Assembly (NCBI GenBank): GCA_015698045.1
Contig: BLAL01000199.1
Location: 62,001-126,000 of the forward strand
Direction of reading: 5' to 3'
DNA length: 64,000 nucleotides
Source of the DNA: Rhizophagus clarus
Taxonomy: Eukaryota > Glomeromycota > Glomeromycetes > Glomerales > Glomeraceae
The translations under genes were made by a program, and so were the position numbers. Positions within the stretch are counted from its first letter, which is position 1. Each line of letters starts with the position of its first letter. The notes beneath the pieces were generated by a model. That model was not told the origin of the DNA. It saw only the letters and a list, made by a program, of their open reading frames with translations, and ran no database searches. Positions 1 through 12,187 of this stretch are shown here, piece after piece.

Positions 1-895
1 TTTTTTGTTTATTAAAACTACCCATTTTGTTAAATAATTAATGATTCATTAGAAAAGGATTTTTTTTTTTCTCTTTTGCACCTTACCTTTTATGACAAAC
101 AATCAAACATAACGGAAAGGAATAATAGGAATGAAATACAAGGACAAAATCACGTGAATTCAGGCGAATCTGTTCAAAGGTTGGTTTCTTAATTCTGGTC
201 GAATATTATTTTCCATTTCAGGTTAAAATTATAAAATATAAGCTCACCCTTTTGTTAATCTCGCATTAGATTATCATTCGATCCTGAAATTTTCAAATTT
301 CAGGGATTTTAATCCAAATTTGTCCCATTTTAATTTTCTTTATGGAAGATAAATTCTTGTTAAAGATTTCTTCTTCATCTCTATTAAAGTTTCGTTTGAA
401 ATGTTTGAAATGCATTATTGATTGGATGATCAAACTCATTTTTTTAAAGTTCATATTGGGTTATAAAATTATACGGCCATCTAATTACTTTTTATAGCTT
501 TTTTGCAATCGTGATACAAAAGTTAATGTTAAATGACTAGCTCAATTTGTTGTGATTCATTCCTTATGACCGATATCGTGATATTTCCCACAGACCGCAG
601 TTAAATGAATTTGATTGGTTTAATGTTAAATTGCACATATGACATACATTGTACATTTAGTTTTTAATATATGATTAATATCGTAAAATTCAATGAAAAT
701 CCCTTTTTCTATTCCAAAAAAGCAAATTGTTAGAATGATATTCAACGTGACTTAAATTTTATTTTATGTATAGCCCCTTTACAGCATTACAACTTTTATC
801 CCTTTTTCTCATTTCGATTTTAATAAATAAGTTAAAAACCAAGGAAGCTTGCTGAAACCTTTTTTAAAGAAAGTATTTTTTTTTTTTGATCAATT
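1..895. other. Upstream non-coding region
   Basis: AT-rich sequence upstream of the RBR ligase gene. I see no ORF, RNA gene or repeat I can support. It presumably holds the promoter, but no element stands out. Confidence 0.5.
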
Positions 896-3246
896 ATGTT
901 TAAAGGAGGAAGTTTTTTTAGTTCATTAAAGAATAGTAGTGGAAGTTCGATTCCGTCCAATTCACAGAAGGACGCGATCCTTGAACAATTGGTTTTTATA
1001 TTTCCTGACGCAGGTTTGAATATTTTAAATAACATTTTAAAACGTCTTCATTATATTAAATAATCAATATTTATCATCATCATCATCATTATTATTATCA
1101 TTATTATTTTCTTCTATAGATCAAGAATACTTAAAATATTGTATTGAATTTTATCGCGATAATCATGTGGAGAGAATCACAGAAAAAATATTTAATTCTA
1201 ATAAGGGACATTATCCAAAAATACCAGAAGGATGTAAAAATGCTAATTCTACAAAAGCAAAAAATGAATATTTATTACAACTTAGTGAATTATTTCCCGA
1301 ATGTGATATTGGATTTTTAAGAGAAAAGTTATGTATCGTAAATCAAGATCATTTACAACAAGTAATTGACCAATTATTAACTATGGATAAATCAGGAGAT
1401 AAAGGAGGTTATCCACGTAGGGCGGATCAATTCATCATTGAACCGTGGGAGTTGATTAGATCACAAAGTTATAGAAAAGCTGTTAGATATAGGTTATATA
1501 ATGATTTTCCTGATACTTGGCGTTCTACAATAAAAGCAATATTAGCAGAAAATAATTTCGATTACAGAAAAAGTTTTGAAAAATTGAAGGAATTAACAAC
1601 AAATAATTGGTGGAATTCTATATTCAGTATATTTCGTAGAAAAATATACAAAGAAATAGAAAATCCTGAATTATTAGAAGAAATACAAAAGTTACAATAT
1701 GCTAAATTAGAAGAACAATCAAAAGCTGATTATGAAATAGCGAAGCAAGTTAATTTTAATGAATATACGAATAATGATCAATTAATAACTTGTGGTTGTT
1801 GTTATGGTGATTATCCTTTTGAAGATTTAACTTGTTGTAGTGAAGGTCATTTATTCTGTAAGGATTGTATTAATCGTTTAGTACAAGAAGGTTTATTTGG
1901 TCAAGGTTCTTTACGTGGTAAACAAATTAAATGTATTGAACAAACAGGTTGTGATGGTTATTTTACCGATGATCAACTTCAATCAACTTTAATTCCTGAT
2001 ATATTTAAGAATTATTTAGATTCTTTGATAGAACATTCTTTAAAACAAACAAATTTATCATTAGTACAATGTCCTTTTTGTAATTATTGCGAAGTAGATG
2101 ATAATGATTTCTTTTTTTCTTTTAAGCAATTAAGAATACCCAAATCTTCTAAAACTTTTATATTATTGGCTAGTTTACCTATAGCTATTTTACCTTTATT
2201 AACTAGTTTTGAAAGTATTTTTAGTATTTTTACAGCTTTAAATGTTGTAATTATATTAATTCTTCCTCAAATTGTTTGGAATGTGATGGGTGTTTATCCA
2301 CTTAAAGCTTGGATCAATGAATTTGACAATATCGTTAAACGTGTATGTATATTTTATGTGAAAAAGTTTCTTTTATCGAAATGAAAACACACGTTGATAC
2401 CTTTTTTTTTTTACTTTAGGTGAAGAGAAAACGTAGAGGAAACGTATTTAAATGTCAAAATCCCGAGTGTCGTAAGATATCTTGTTTGTTATGCAACAGA
2501 GAAAGTAAACCTTTTCATAAATGTTACGAACGAGAACAAGATAGTTTACGTCTTTTCGTGGAAAAAGCTATGGCGGATGCCGTTAAGCGAACTGTGAGTA
2601 TCAAAAATTTTAGATAAGGTCTTTGTCATATCATTTTCCTTATAATTAATCTCTCTTTGAATTTTAGTGCCCAAAATGTCATATCTCTTTTACAAAAGCT
2701 GATGGATGCAATAAAATGACATGTAGATGTGGTTACGTTATGTGTTATTTATGTAGAAAAGATTTACGACAAGAATCTTATGCACATTGTAAGTTTTTTT
2801 TTTTTAGATTGATCTATTCTTTTTTTAGTCAAGTGACGAATTTATTCTAATCCTTTCTATTTTTTTGTTTACTAATAAAGTCTGTGATCATTTTCGTCCT
2901 ATTCCAGGACAAAAATGTAAAAAGTGTAATAAATGTGATTTATATAAAACTGAAGATGAAGAAAAAGTTATTAAAGAAGCTGCTGCGAAAGCTCGTAATG
3001 AATTTTTAAAATCACATCCTGAAGCAAGAGGTGTTAATCTCTTAGGAAATAATGTTATTGGTCCTGTCACTAACGAAGGTATGTTATATAGTTAATGTCT
3101 TGTAATAATTTATTTTAATTAAGATATGAATTCATTGATTTATTTATTTATTTATTTTTTTTTTTCGTAAAATTATAGATGATAAATATTTTAGGGAAAC
3201 TTTTGAAAAGGCAGTTGAAAAGGTCGTTGATTATTTATTACCTTAA
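896..3246 (+). CDS. RBR-type E3 ubiquitin ligase, RNF216/TRIAD3-like
   Basis: Six exons: 896-1013, 1120-2342, 2420-2593, 2668-2788, 2881-3078 and 3179-3246, giving 633 aa. RING1 starts near residue 264 (CGCC...C-C...H-x-C-x2-C). The IBR begins with CPFC near residue 356 and resumes with FKCQNPEC near 457. RING2 starts CPKC at 506, with the candidate catalytic cysteine in the DGCNKMTC motif (about C519). The tail after RING2 (CDHF...C-x2-C-x2-C) resembles RNF216. RBR ligases pass ubiquitin through a thioester on the RING2 cysteine. Unusually, about 100 residues, including a strongly hydrophobic stretch (about 384-430) that could make one or two membrane helices, separate the two halves of the IBR. 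The ATG at 896 opens the first exon; the splice into 1120 keeps the frame. The substrate cannot be inferred. Confidence 0.9.
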
Positions 3247-3968
3247 CAAGTTGGTGCAATCAATTAAGTGGTCACGATATGAAAGCTCTCTCTTTTTACT
3301 TAGTTAGTTATTATATTAATCAACAATATTATTTAAGGACAAATTTTTAACAAAAATTATTAAAATTTTCTTGTGATTAGAGTATGTCATTGATTAGAAT
3401 TATTTGAGCAAATTACTTAACAGGTTATATCAACATACAGGATAGATAGATAAACAACTAATTACCTGCAAGTCATATTACCTGCAGAGTGATTTAACGT
3501 TATTTTTATAATACAATATTATGCTTCTTAAAACTTTCCCCTTAATATTTGAAACGGAAATAATATCCTGTTCCGTTGTTTTTTTCTTTCGTTATTATTT
3601 ATTATAATATTTAATTATAATTTTTTTATTTGAAATTATGCATGTTGACACTCATGTTCATTTGAAATTCATGATAGATTAACTAAATAAGGAGAAGTTT
3701 ATATTTTATTCGCATATGTATTTAGTTTCGTCCAGCTAATTTTCATGTAATAAAATATATTTTCTCAAATTTTTTATTTGCAAGAATTGCAGTGCAATAT
3801 AAAAAAAAAAATCTACTAAACTTTTTTTCTGAGGGTGTTGATTTGTATAGTTTGTTTAAAATTTTATGAGAATACTGTATTATATACTAATATAGAATTG
3901 AGCACCGGTAAGGTTTAGTAAAGTCGATATTTTATTAATTTTATTAATTTAAAAAAATGAATTAAAAT
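3247..3968. other. Convergent intergenic region
   Basis: Lies between the 3' ends of the RBR ligase and the channel gene. AT-rich; no gene, RNA or clear repeat seen. Confidence 0.5.
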
Positions 3969-6900
3969 TTATTGTTTGAATTCTTTAAATTGTTTTTCCA
4001 AGAAATTTTGTATAACTTTAATTTGATTAGATAAATCCTTTTCATCGGTTGGCTTTTGTAAATCTATTAAATTCCTTAGTTTTAAACGAACAACAGGAGG
4101 AAATTCGGAATCATCTTCATTAGCATCAATATTTCTAACTTTTTTACGTACGTAATCGACGGGAACTTCATAATAACTAAAAAAAAAAAGCTTGAATGAG
4201 TCAAAAGATATAGGGATTCCTGCGTAAATGAAGCACAATTATGCTTACATCCAGTCGGGAAACCAGGTTCTCCAACGTCTTTGCTGAGGAAATAAATGAA
4301 ATAATTCGATCTCACCCAAAATCTAAATATATTGATTGATATAAACTTTACAATGAAATTATTTAAGATAAAAAGACCTCCTTTAATCCTTACCTTTGCT
4401 TTTTGAACCAAGTAAGAAACACGATCATTATAATCTTCAATTACATTACTAAGTAGTCCAATAAATAGATTCATCAAGTATACCACAGTAATGAACGAGA
4501 ACGAAACAGCCAATATTGCCACAAAAGGTGTATCTCCGTAAGCCCAAGTTTCTAAAGGACTGGTGTCACCTGAATAAACAAACAATTTGATCAAACGGTC
4601 CATCAACATTTTTTTTAAAGTTTACAATCTCAATTTACCTACCCGAAAGTAACTTATACATTGCCAATAAAGCAGTATGTGGAAGAGCAAACATATTCGT
4701 ATTTCCATCAGGTTGTTTCATATAAGTAGGTTTTACATTTTGGCTTAAAGTACCATCTGCATTCTCTTCATAATTATAGAATACATCAGTTAAACTCCAT
4801 GGATTATTTGGATCATTTAGATCATTATTCGATGGAGTATCCAAAGAAAAGGATTTTTGTGGTTTCAATACGATATAAAATGCATGAGCAAAACTTATAA
4901 GGATAATAAACAATATAACAAGGAAAGAAAAAACCCTATATGCAACTCCAAGAATAATTGCGGAATAACGTCCATATGATTCAAAAATTCGAAGATATAA
5001 AAGGAATTCGAAATCAAGAAGTAAATTAGACGAAGCTATTAACCATTCTGGTGGTTTACCAAATTGAATCCAATAGATTGATGTGGCTATTGGAAAGCAA
5101 CAAGCACAAAGATCAAGCAAATTCCACAAGTCTTTAAAATAATAACCTGGTCTCCAAATAATTCTCCTTATTTCAATGCTTAACTGAAATGATCCAAACA
5201 AAATAGCAACAATAAACAGTGACTTTCTGTTATTTTCAGGTAAATTATCTTCAGATAAAGTTGAAGTAAATGCAAATATGATCAAAAATGTAGTAAAAAC
5301 AGCCCAATTAGCGTAATAATAATATTTTCCAAAAGTATGCCATTTAAAATGTAGTAGAGCTTCACCGCTCCAACGTTTATATAAATCATAATATTCTTGT
5401 TCAATAAATCCATTTGATTCTGGTCTAATAAAATCTTGAAGAAATTTATAATTTGTATTATAACTAGCAAATTTTGGTAAAGGAACAACTAAAGTTACAG
5501 CTGGTTTACCGTAATTTTGAATTTCATGAGTCTTCTTTTTAAATAATAATAATGGACTCATTACATGACTCAAAGTTTGAAATTTGGAGTAAATATTATT
5601 AAAAACACCATCTCTTAAAATTTGCTAAAAAAAAAAAAAATAGTAATTAAAATCATATATTAAGTAAATACTACAATATGTATTGTATTAAAAAGGTGCA
5701 TACTTGATCTCTTGCAAATCCAAAGAAAGGTGGCATTTTAGATTCGGTGATTTCAACACAATCATGATCCAATATTAAAGAAGTATGTGACATATAGCTT
5801 TTTACAACTTCAGGATAATGTTCTTGTAACTGAGAAAGAGAAGACGTAATAATACTCAACAAACCCATATATGCACCTGAATCTTTTCTTATATTATCCA
5901 TAACTGAATCATAAACAAGATCCACAACGTTTCCTTTATTTTTTTTAATTGCCAATTTGAGAACACTTTCACCTAGTTCGGCAAGAATTACAACATCACT
6001 TAGGTAATTTGCAAGTAATTCTTTAAATATAAATCTTCTTTCATGATCTTTGAAAATTTGAAGAAATTTACCTTAGACGAATATACTCAAGAAATGTAAT
6101 TTAATGAAAACATATTTACCTGATACACAACACGTTTCATATTCGTCAAGAACTCTTTCAATATCTAAAGGAGGTAATGTTTTCATCTCCGACAATTCCT
6201 TTACGGCTTTTTCACCAAAAAATGGATCATCATCATTTTCATTCAGAAAAATATCGCTTGTGAGATGTCTTGTTTCTTTCCATAAATTGTTCCAATCATC
6301 ATTAACCCAAAAGTAACACATTTGTATCTTTTCATCCTTTGTGTGAAATGTGAAAATTTTAATCCCTCGTTTTGTAATCATTATTAAATCACCATTATTA
6401 GTAGGTCTACAATCATAAACATAACCTGTTCTTGGTTCAAAAAATTTATATTCGTCAATCATTTTCTTTCCTTTATAAGCAATAATATGAGTACTCCCAG
6501 TTCCTGAATAATGAAGAACTTTCCAACGGACATTGATTCTACTTAATGCAAATGTTTTTTGAGTAAAAGAATATTTTCTACTTTGAATTTTTTTGAGTAA
6601 ATCATTAACGATTTTTAAAAAGTGAACGCGAGAAGCTCGAGAACAGCTATGCAATTTTAATTTTTCTTGAGATTTTTCCAAGTGCTTTTTATCTATACCA
6701 TAATGAATGATTTTTCCTTGTGAACAACATACAATTCTACCATTGCCAAGAATTACTTCTACACTTGAATTATCAGGTTGATGTACAAAAAGTTGTTCAA
6801 TATTGACTTCAGCATTTCTATTATTATAATCGACAAGATGATAAGAAGGTTCAACAAAAAAAATTCCACTTTCTCTAATCAATAAATCTTCATCAAATTC

Positions 6901-7815
6901 ATCTGTTTTAAGAAAATTGAATCGCAACACAGAATAAGCACCATAATCCATAACGGCAGACGCGATACGAATACATGATTGAGTAGAATAAATTGCAATT
7001 TGATGTTCTACGTTAAGAGTACTAAATCCGTAAATTGCCATTAAAGTTTTTGAATCATTAATTATAATTTTTTGTTCAATTTCAATAGGATTATTTTGTA
7101 AACGTATATCAATGGCAGTTGATGGATGTAAATTATCAAGTTTAACATCAAGTAAATATTGTTTCTCAAATGTCATTGTTGCTAAATCCCATTGAGACAA
7201 AACATTACAACCTCCATTCGCTAAAAATAATTTTTCTGGTGTCATAAAATATCCTAATTTAAGATCAGAATAATTACCTTTTGAAAGTTCAAAACCAAAA
7301 ATTTCTTTAATTTTCCATTCCCCAGTAGAATTTGAATATAAATGAGCCATTGCTTCAATACCATATATCATAAATAAATCATTTGTTCCTGCTACAAATG
7401 TTCCTTTATCTATACGTGGATTTCCTTTAACAAAATAAATATTATTCCCAATAGGATTTAATTCAATAATTTTATAAGAAGTTTTTTGAAATATTGTAGG
7501 TTCTAAAACTTCTATTAAAACATGTTTATGATTAGATACTTGTAAAATTTGCATAATATTTTCGGATTTACATTCAGTATCATAAGTAAGTTCCCCAAAT
7601 TCATCTTCTTTGACCGGCCAACCTACAATTGATGAATCTTCACTACTAAATGTTACTAGATAACTTAAATCAGGTGAAAAGATTATACTTGATATTTCTT
7701 TTCCATTATGTGGAGGTTTAGAATTATCAAATTTCGTTAAAATACTTGAAAATGTTCCTTCATTTTTTTCTTGAATAGAGATTTTAATATCTTGTGATTT
7801 GTTGCTAGTTGTCAT
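3969..7815 (-). CDS. Beta-propeller plus TRP/polycystin-like ion transport protein
   Basis: Six exons on the minus strand: 7815-6120, 6071-5704, 5624-4643, 4569-4394, 4322-4249 and 4176-3969, giving 1167 aa. Residues 1 to about 560 look like a divergent WD40-type propeller (an early FSSEDSSIVGW blade and regularly spaced beta-rich segments). A helical linker follows, then a six-segment ion transport region from about residue 790 to 1055. It has long hydrophobic helices, a charged helix around LRIFESYGRYS, a pore loop and a final segment ending FIGLLSNVIEDYNDR. After it comes a RRWRTWFPDW motif and a lysine-rich soluble tail. The topology is TRP-like: a cation channel in plasma or internal membrane, with the propeller probably regulatory. 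Ion selectivity is not readable. All introns are GT-AG. Confidence 0.85.
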
Positions 7816-8671
7816 ATTACATATAGTATAATATACAATATAAAATACAATATAATATACAATATAATTATAAAAAAAAAAAAAAAAAAAAGAATTTTTT
7901 TTTTTTTTTTATTTTTCCTTTTTGTGAAGTCAAAATTAGCTGAATTTATTGATATTCACATATTAAGTAAGTGTTGTAGTAAATATTCATGAAGAGCTTG
8001 GCAATGCATGCAATAATCGAGCTTAACGTTTATACAGTCCCATTTTAAGAAAAAGCCACGGATTAGAAAAAACATTTAGGAGGCTTTTAATTTTTAGATC
8101 GTACGAGCCATATATGTTAGCCAATCACATAATGAAACATTAAAAATGCCAAGAAATGATAATTGTGATGGGACACGAATATATCGCAATAATGGAGTAA
8201 ATTCCTTTATCGGAAAATTGTAAAATTTTGATAAATATTGATTCTAGATGTTAGAATTTAAAATCGAATTTTTTGATTCAATTTTGGCAAAAAAGCAAAT
8301 ATCACTATTCACTACTACTTCTAATTATTCAGTTATCCAAAGATTAAAATTTTCTCTGAGACGCGTAAAATTAAGTGATGTAAACCAAATAAGAATTTCA
8401 TATATCGGATACATAATATTTGTTTGTTAATACAATCAATATATATTAAATAAATAATAAAAAATTAATTAATGACGCAATACTTTTATTATTAAATTAT
8501 TATAAATCATTAATATTATGTATTTAAGTCATCAGTATGAAAAGTTTATTAGGAATAGTGAAAAACTTAAATATCGACCAGCGTATTAAATATGTCCTCT
8601 ACAAAGAAAAATCCTAAATTTAATTTTACAATTCTATAATAAAAATAACCGAATTTTCTATTAAATATCGA
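7816..8671. other. Intergenic region with poly-A/poly-T tracts
   Basis: Upstream of the channel gene. It carries ATATAATATAC-type repeats and A/T homopolymers at 7820-7915. The 60-codon frame at 8248-8430 has no coding character. Nothing else seen. Confidence 0.45.
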
Positions 8672-10704
8672 TTATTCGGCAGTAATTTCCATAAATTTAA
8701 TTTTGGATTTTTCATACACTTTTCTTGTAACTCTGAAAAAGATTAATATAGGAAATATATAAAAAGTATACAAAAGTGATTTGATAACTAAATAAAGAAT
8801 GGACAAATCGTCATAAACTATTAAATTATAATATTTTAGTCAATTAGTATTGCAAGTTTATTATGTAAAATTAATTTAAATTATATTTATTAATTACTCA
8901 CCTCTGTCAAATATAATTCTTGGTAAAGTATGAAGAGGAAGATTTCTTGGATCATAAAATAATGCCGCCTTTGTCTAAGTGATAATTTAAATATTTCGTA
9001 AATTTATTATTATTATTTTTTATTATAAAATGTAAATAACTAACCTTTTTATTTTCTTCATTATCATCACCATCTTTAATTGTTTTAATTTGAGTTTCTT
9101 GTTCAGATAATTTTGTAGTTAAATCTTTTATTATATTTTCAAGATTAGTTATGTGTTCAAGTTGTTCTTTTTGAGTTTTTAATAATGACTCAAAAGATGA
9201 AAGATTTTCGAGTTCGGATGTTTGTTCGTTAATATTTTCTTCAAGTGACTTATTCAATTTAAGAAGTTCCTTATTAGAAAGGTGAAGTTCAAGTAACTGA
9301 AAAGAAAAAAAAAATAAATAAATAAAATGTTAATTAAACTTATTTCTTTAAATTTTAAAAAAAAACAAAATTACAATTTACCTTTCTCTGAATATTTTCA
9401 TCATCTGTCATATTAATTAATTCTTCTATTTCTTCATCAGGTTCTTCGTCAATTTCTTCGTCTTTTTCTTCTTCATTTTGTACTAAATTATCCTCGTCTT
9501 CTTTATTCAATTGAGCAAAAGAAGCGACTCTCCTTTGTGGTTCAACAAAAACTCTAGGTTTATGTTGTTGTTGTTGTTGTTGTTGATTTATAACTCTAGC
9601 ACCAGAATAGGAAGGAATACTTTCATCAATAGAATAAGGAATACGAGCAGAAACTTGAACCGTTGGTTTACGTTGATAAAAGTTTCCTTCGTAAGAAGGA
9701 TATTCGGGATTATTATAATTAGAACTTTCGGTTCTTAATTCTTTAGGTTGATAAGTCACATCTGACATAGTCTTTGGAATTCCTGGTGATGATGAGTTGA
9801 ACCTTGGATTTCTAACTACAGGATTAATATGCCTAGAAGATATTACTTTATCTTTTCCTCTATACATAATTTCCGAACGAGAATCGAATGATTTTGTATT
9901 CCATTCATTTGTATTTGTATTATAAGTAGATGCATTATTATTAACATAAGAAGGTAATTTAGGTGTAAAACTTTGACTTTCTACAATAAAATTAGGATTA
10001 ACTTTTATGGTTTGACTTTTTACTTGTGGTAATGATTGTTGTTGTTGACCTGGATCACTTCCCCAGGAAACATCCGATCGAATATCTGAACGATTGTAAC
10101 TTTGTTCTTCAGTTGTCATCATATTATTAACTTTAATTCTTTGTGAATTTGCGGTTGTGCCACTAACAAAATCGGATTTAGCGGTATTTAAATTATTTGG
10201 TTTTGATTTTTTATTTCCAAAAGCTATTTCAGATTGTGAATAATTTTCATTTCCTGCTCTACCTCCTAACGCTCTTAACTTGGAATGAAATTCAAATTTG
10301 CTAAAATCTGAAATAATATTCGTTGCGTGAGGCTTTTTATTTATTATAGATGGTGCTTTGTCATCCCGAATATCATTTACATTATTGACAACCTTGTTTT
10401 TCTTATTTTGGACATTATATTTTGGTTTAACCGGTTCTACTCTAGTAACTGAATCATCTGACGAATCACTTCCTGTGGTTTCGTCATCTTCATCTTCGGA
10501 ACTATCACTTCCTTCATCAATTGTCAGATTAAGTGGTTTTGCATTGTGAAATATTTTTTCTGTTGAGAAAGATTTTATTCCCGAACTATTTGATTTAAAA
10601 GCAAATCCCGCAGCACCTATTATGGATGAAGCCGATTGTTGAGGATTAGTTGCTGGCAATGAATCCTTATTTCCGGAATTTTTTCCAAACACGTTAAAAG
10701 CCAT
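8672..10704 (-). CDS. Unrecognised protein, disordered with C-terminal coiled coil
   Basis: I do not recognise the family. Exons 10704-9382, 9296-9045, 8974-8902 and 8730-8672 give 568 aa. Residues 1-440 are low-complexity: an acidic Ser/Asp/Glu block near residues 65-85, Asn/Ser/Gln-rich sequence, a run of eight glutamines encoded by CAA repeats (about 9563-9585) and an acidic Glu/Asp block near 410. Residues about 441-525 form a heptad-like coiled coil (LLELHLSNKELLKL, then Glu/Leu/Lys-rich). A short conserved-looking segment follows (ALFYDPRNLPLHTLPRIIFD). The last acceptor is ambiguous: CAG or CAGAG two bases on. I chose the second, which gives a short basic ending (VTRKVYEKSKIKFMEITAE); the first would give another frame ending near 8628. 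A cytoskeletal or scaffold role is possible but unsupported. Confidence 0.65.
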
Positions 10705-12187
10705 TTTTTTTTAAAAAAAAAAAGAGAAAAAAAAATGAAAAATATTTTTTTTAGAACAAAAAGAAAAAAAAAAAAATTTTTTTTCAAAAAACTTTTTTTT
10801 TTTTTAAAAAAAAGGAGGACCTTTCGTTATATAATTAATAATATTATATCTATGGGCGGACCTATTTTACAATTTCGGAATTGATTTACAGATCAATACA
10901 ATTTTATAACAACTTTTTATTGTTGTACTTAATTTTTTTTCATAAAGAAAAATCCTATTTCGTTTTAGTTAATTAAAAAATTGTTATTTTTGTCACACTT
11001 AAAATAATTTCAGCCTATTTGTGATCAATATATTGTTACCTAATTCGATATTTTGATACTAATCTCCCACATTTAGGAAAAAATGGAATATGCCGAAGTT
11101 CCGTGTTAACTTTATTAAACGATTGATAATAACAAAATAAAAATAACCCTTGATTTTGTTGATATGTGTAAATCACGCGAAATGGTCTGAGCGAAATTCA
11201 CATTGTCTCCTTTCTCAATATGTTCATATATATATATATATATATATATATTTCTTAAAAAAATTTTAAAAAAGACAAAAAAAAAATAAGATATCATGTG
11301 ATATAATAGGAATTTTCTCTCAAAAAGAAAAATCACATGATTTTTAATAAATTATTTGCAATTAGCTATAAGCTATGTAATCAATCCTATGACCACATAC
11401 AGATGCGGATCATGGGAATATCCGAATATATATATTCGATGTATCAGATTTAGAGAATTAAAACGGATTTGGCATACAAATCATACACATTTTTATCGGA
11501 TTCTAAGAACTTTTACTGCGCATATTCCAATAAAAAAGTATTCTGAATTGTGATTTAATGGCTAACGCAATGATGTTCTTGGAAACTTCCAATGGCTTTT
11601 TGTTGGAATTGGACTCTTCCAATTCCTTTCAATTCCAATTCTTCCAATATTCCAATAGTTTTTAATATAATTATACTATTTTATATATTTCTATGTTCTT
11701 GGACGCTTCCAATAAAAATTCGTTGGAATTGGAAGTGACATTGGAAATGGAAGATTTGGAAGTCCAAAAATGCTTCCAACTTCCAATGCACATCACTGGT
11801 CTAACGCATATAACGGGTTGAACTTTATATTTAATAATATAAATGGGTGATATATGTAAATTTTAGAATGATCTGAAATTTATTCACAAGAAAAAATCCA
11901 AAAAAGACATTCAAAAAAAAAGGAGCCGTCCAGGAGCTTAATATCTAAGACTGCAGATCATAATAATTTACATAGTAGCTCAATAACGCGTGAAACTTTA
12001 ATTTAATTTATTGAGTGATATATACATGCTAATCTTTTTTTTTTTCTTTTTAATATCATAAGTTTCTTTTGAAATTGAATTATCATACAAAGAAATATAT
12101 ATATATATATATATTAATATAATATATATATAAATAGAGAACAATTTAAAAATTTTTGATACCTTCTATTCCTACATCTGTAATTAA
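10705..12187. other. Intergenic region with a MITE and AT microsatellites
   Basis: Contains the hAT-like MITE listed separately, (TA)n tracts near 11225-11252 and 12095-12132, and A/T homopolymers near 10710-10815. Small frames at 11115-11336 and 11356-11553 have no coding support. Confidence 0.5.
11568..11798. mobile_element. hAT-like MITE, TTCCAA-rich
   Basis: A 231 bp element with imperfect terminal inverted repeats: left end CAATGATGTTCTTGGAAA, right end read inverted CAGTGATGTGCATTGGAA. It is flanked by near-identical 8 bp duplications, ggctaacg (11560-11567) and gtctaacg (11799-11806). CAGTG termini plus an 8 bp duplication are typical of the hAT superfamily. The inside consists of many short TTCCAA/TTGGAA inverted motifs around an AT core. 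It has no coding capacity. Confidence 0.7.
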
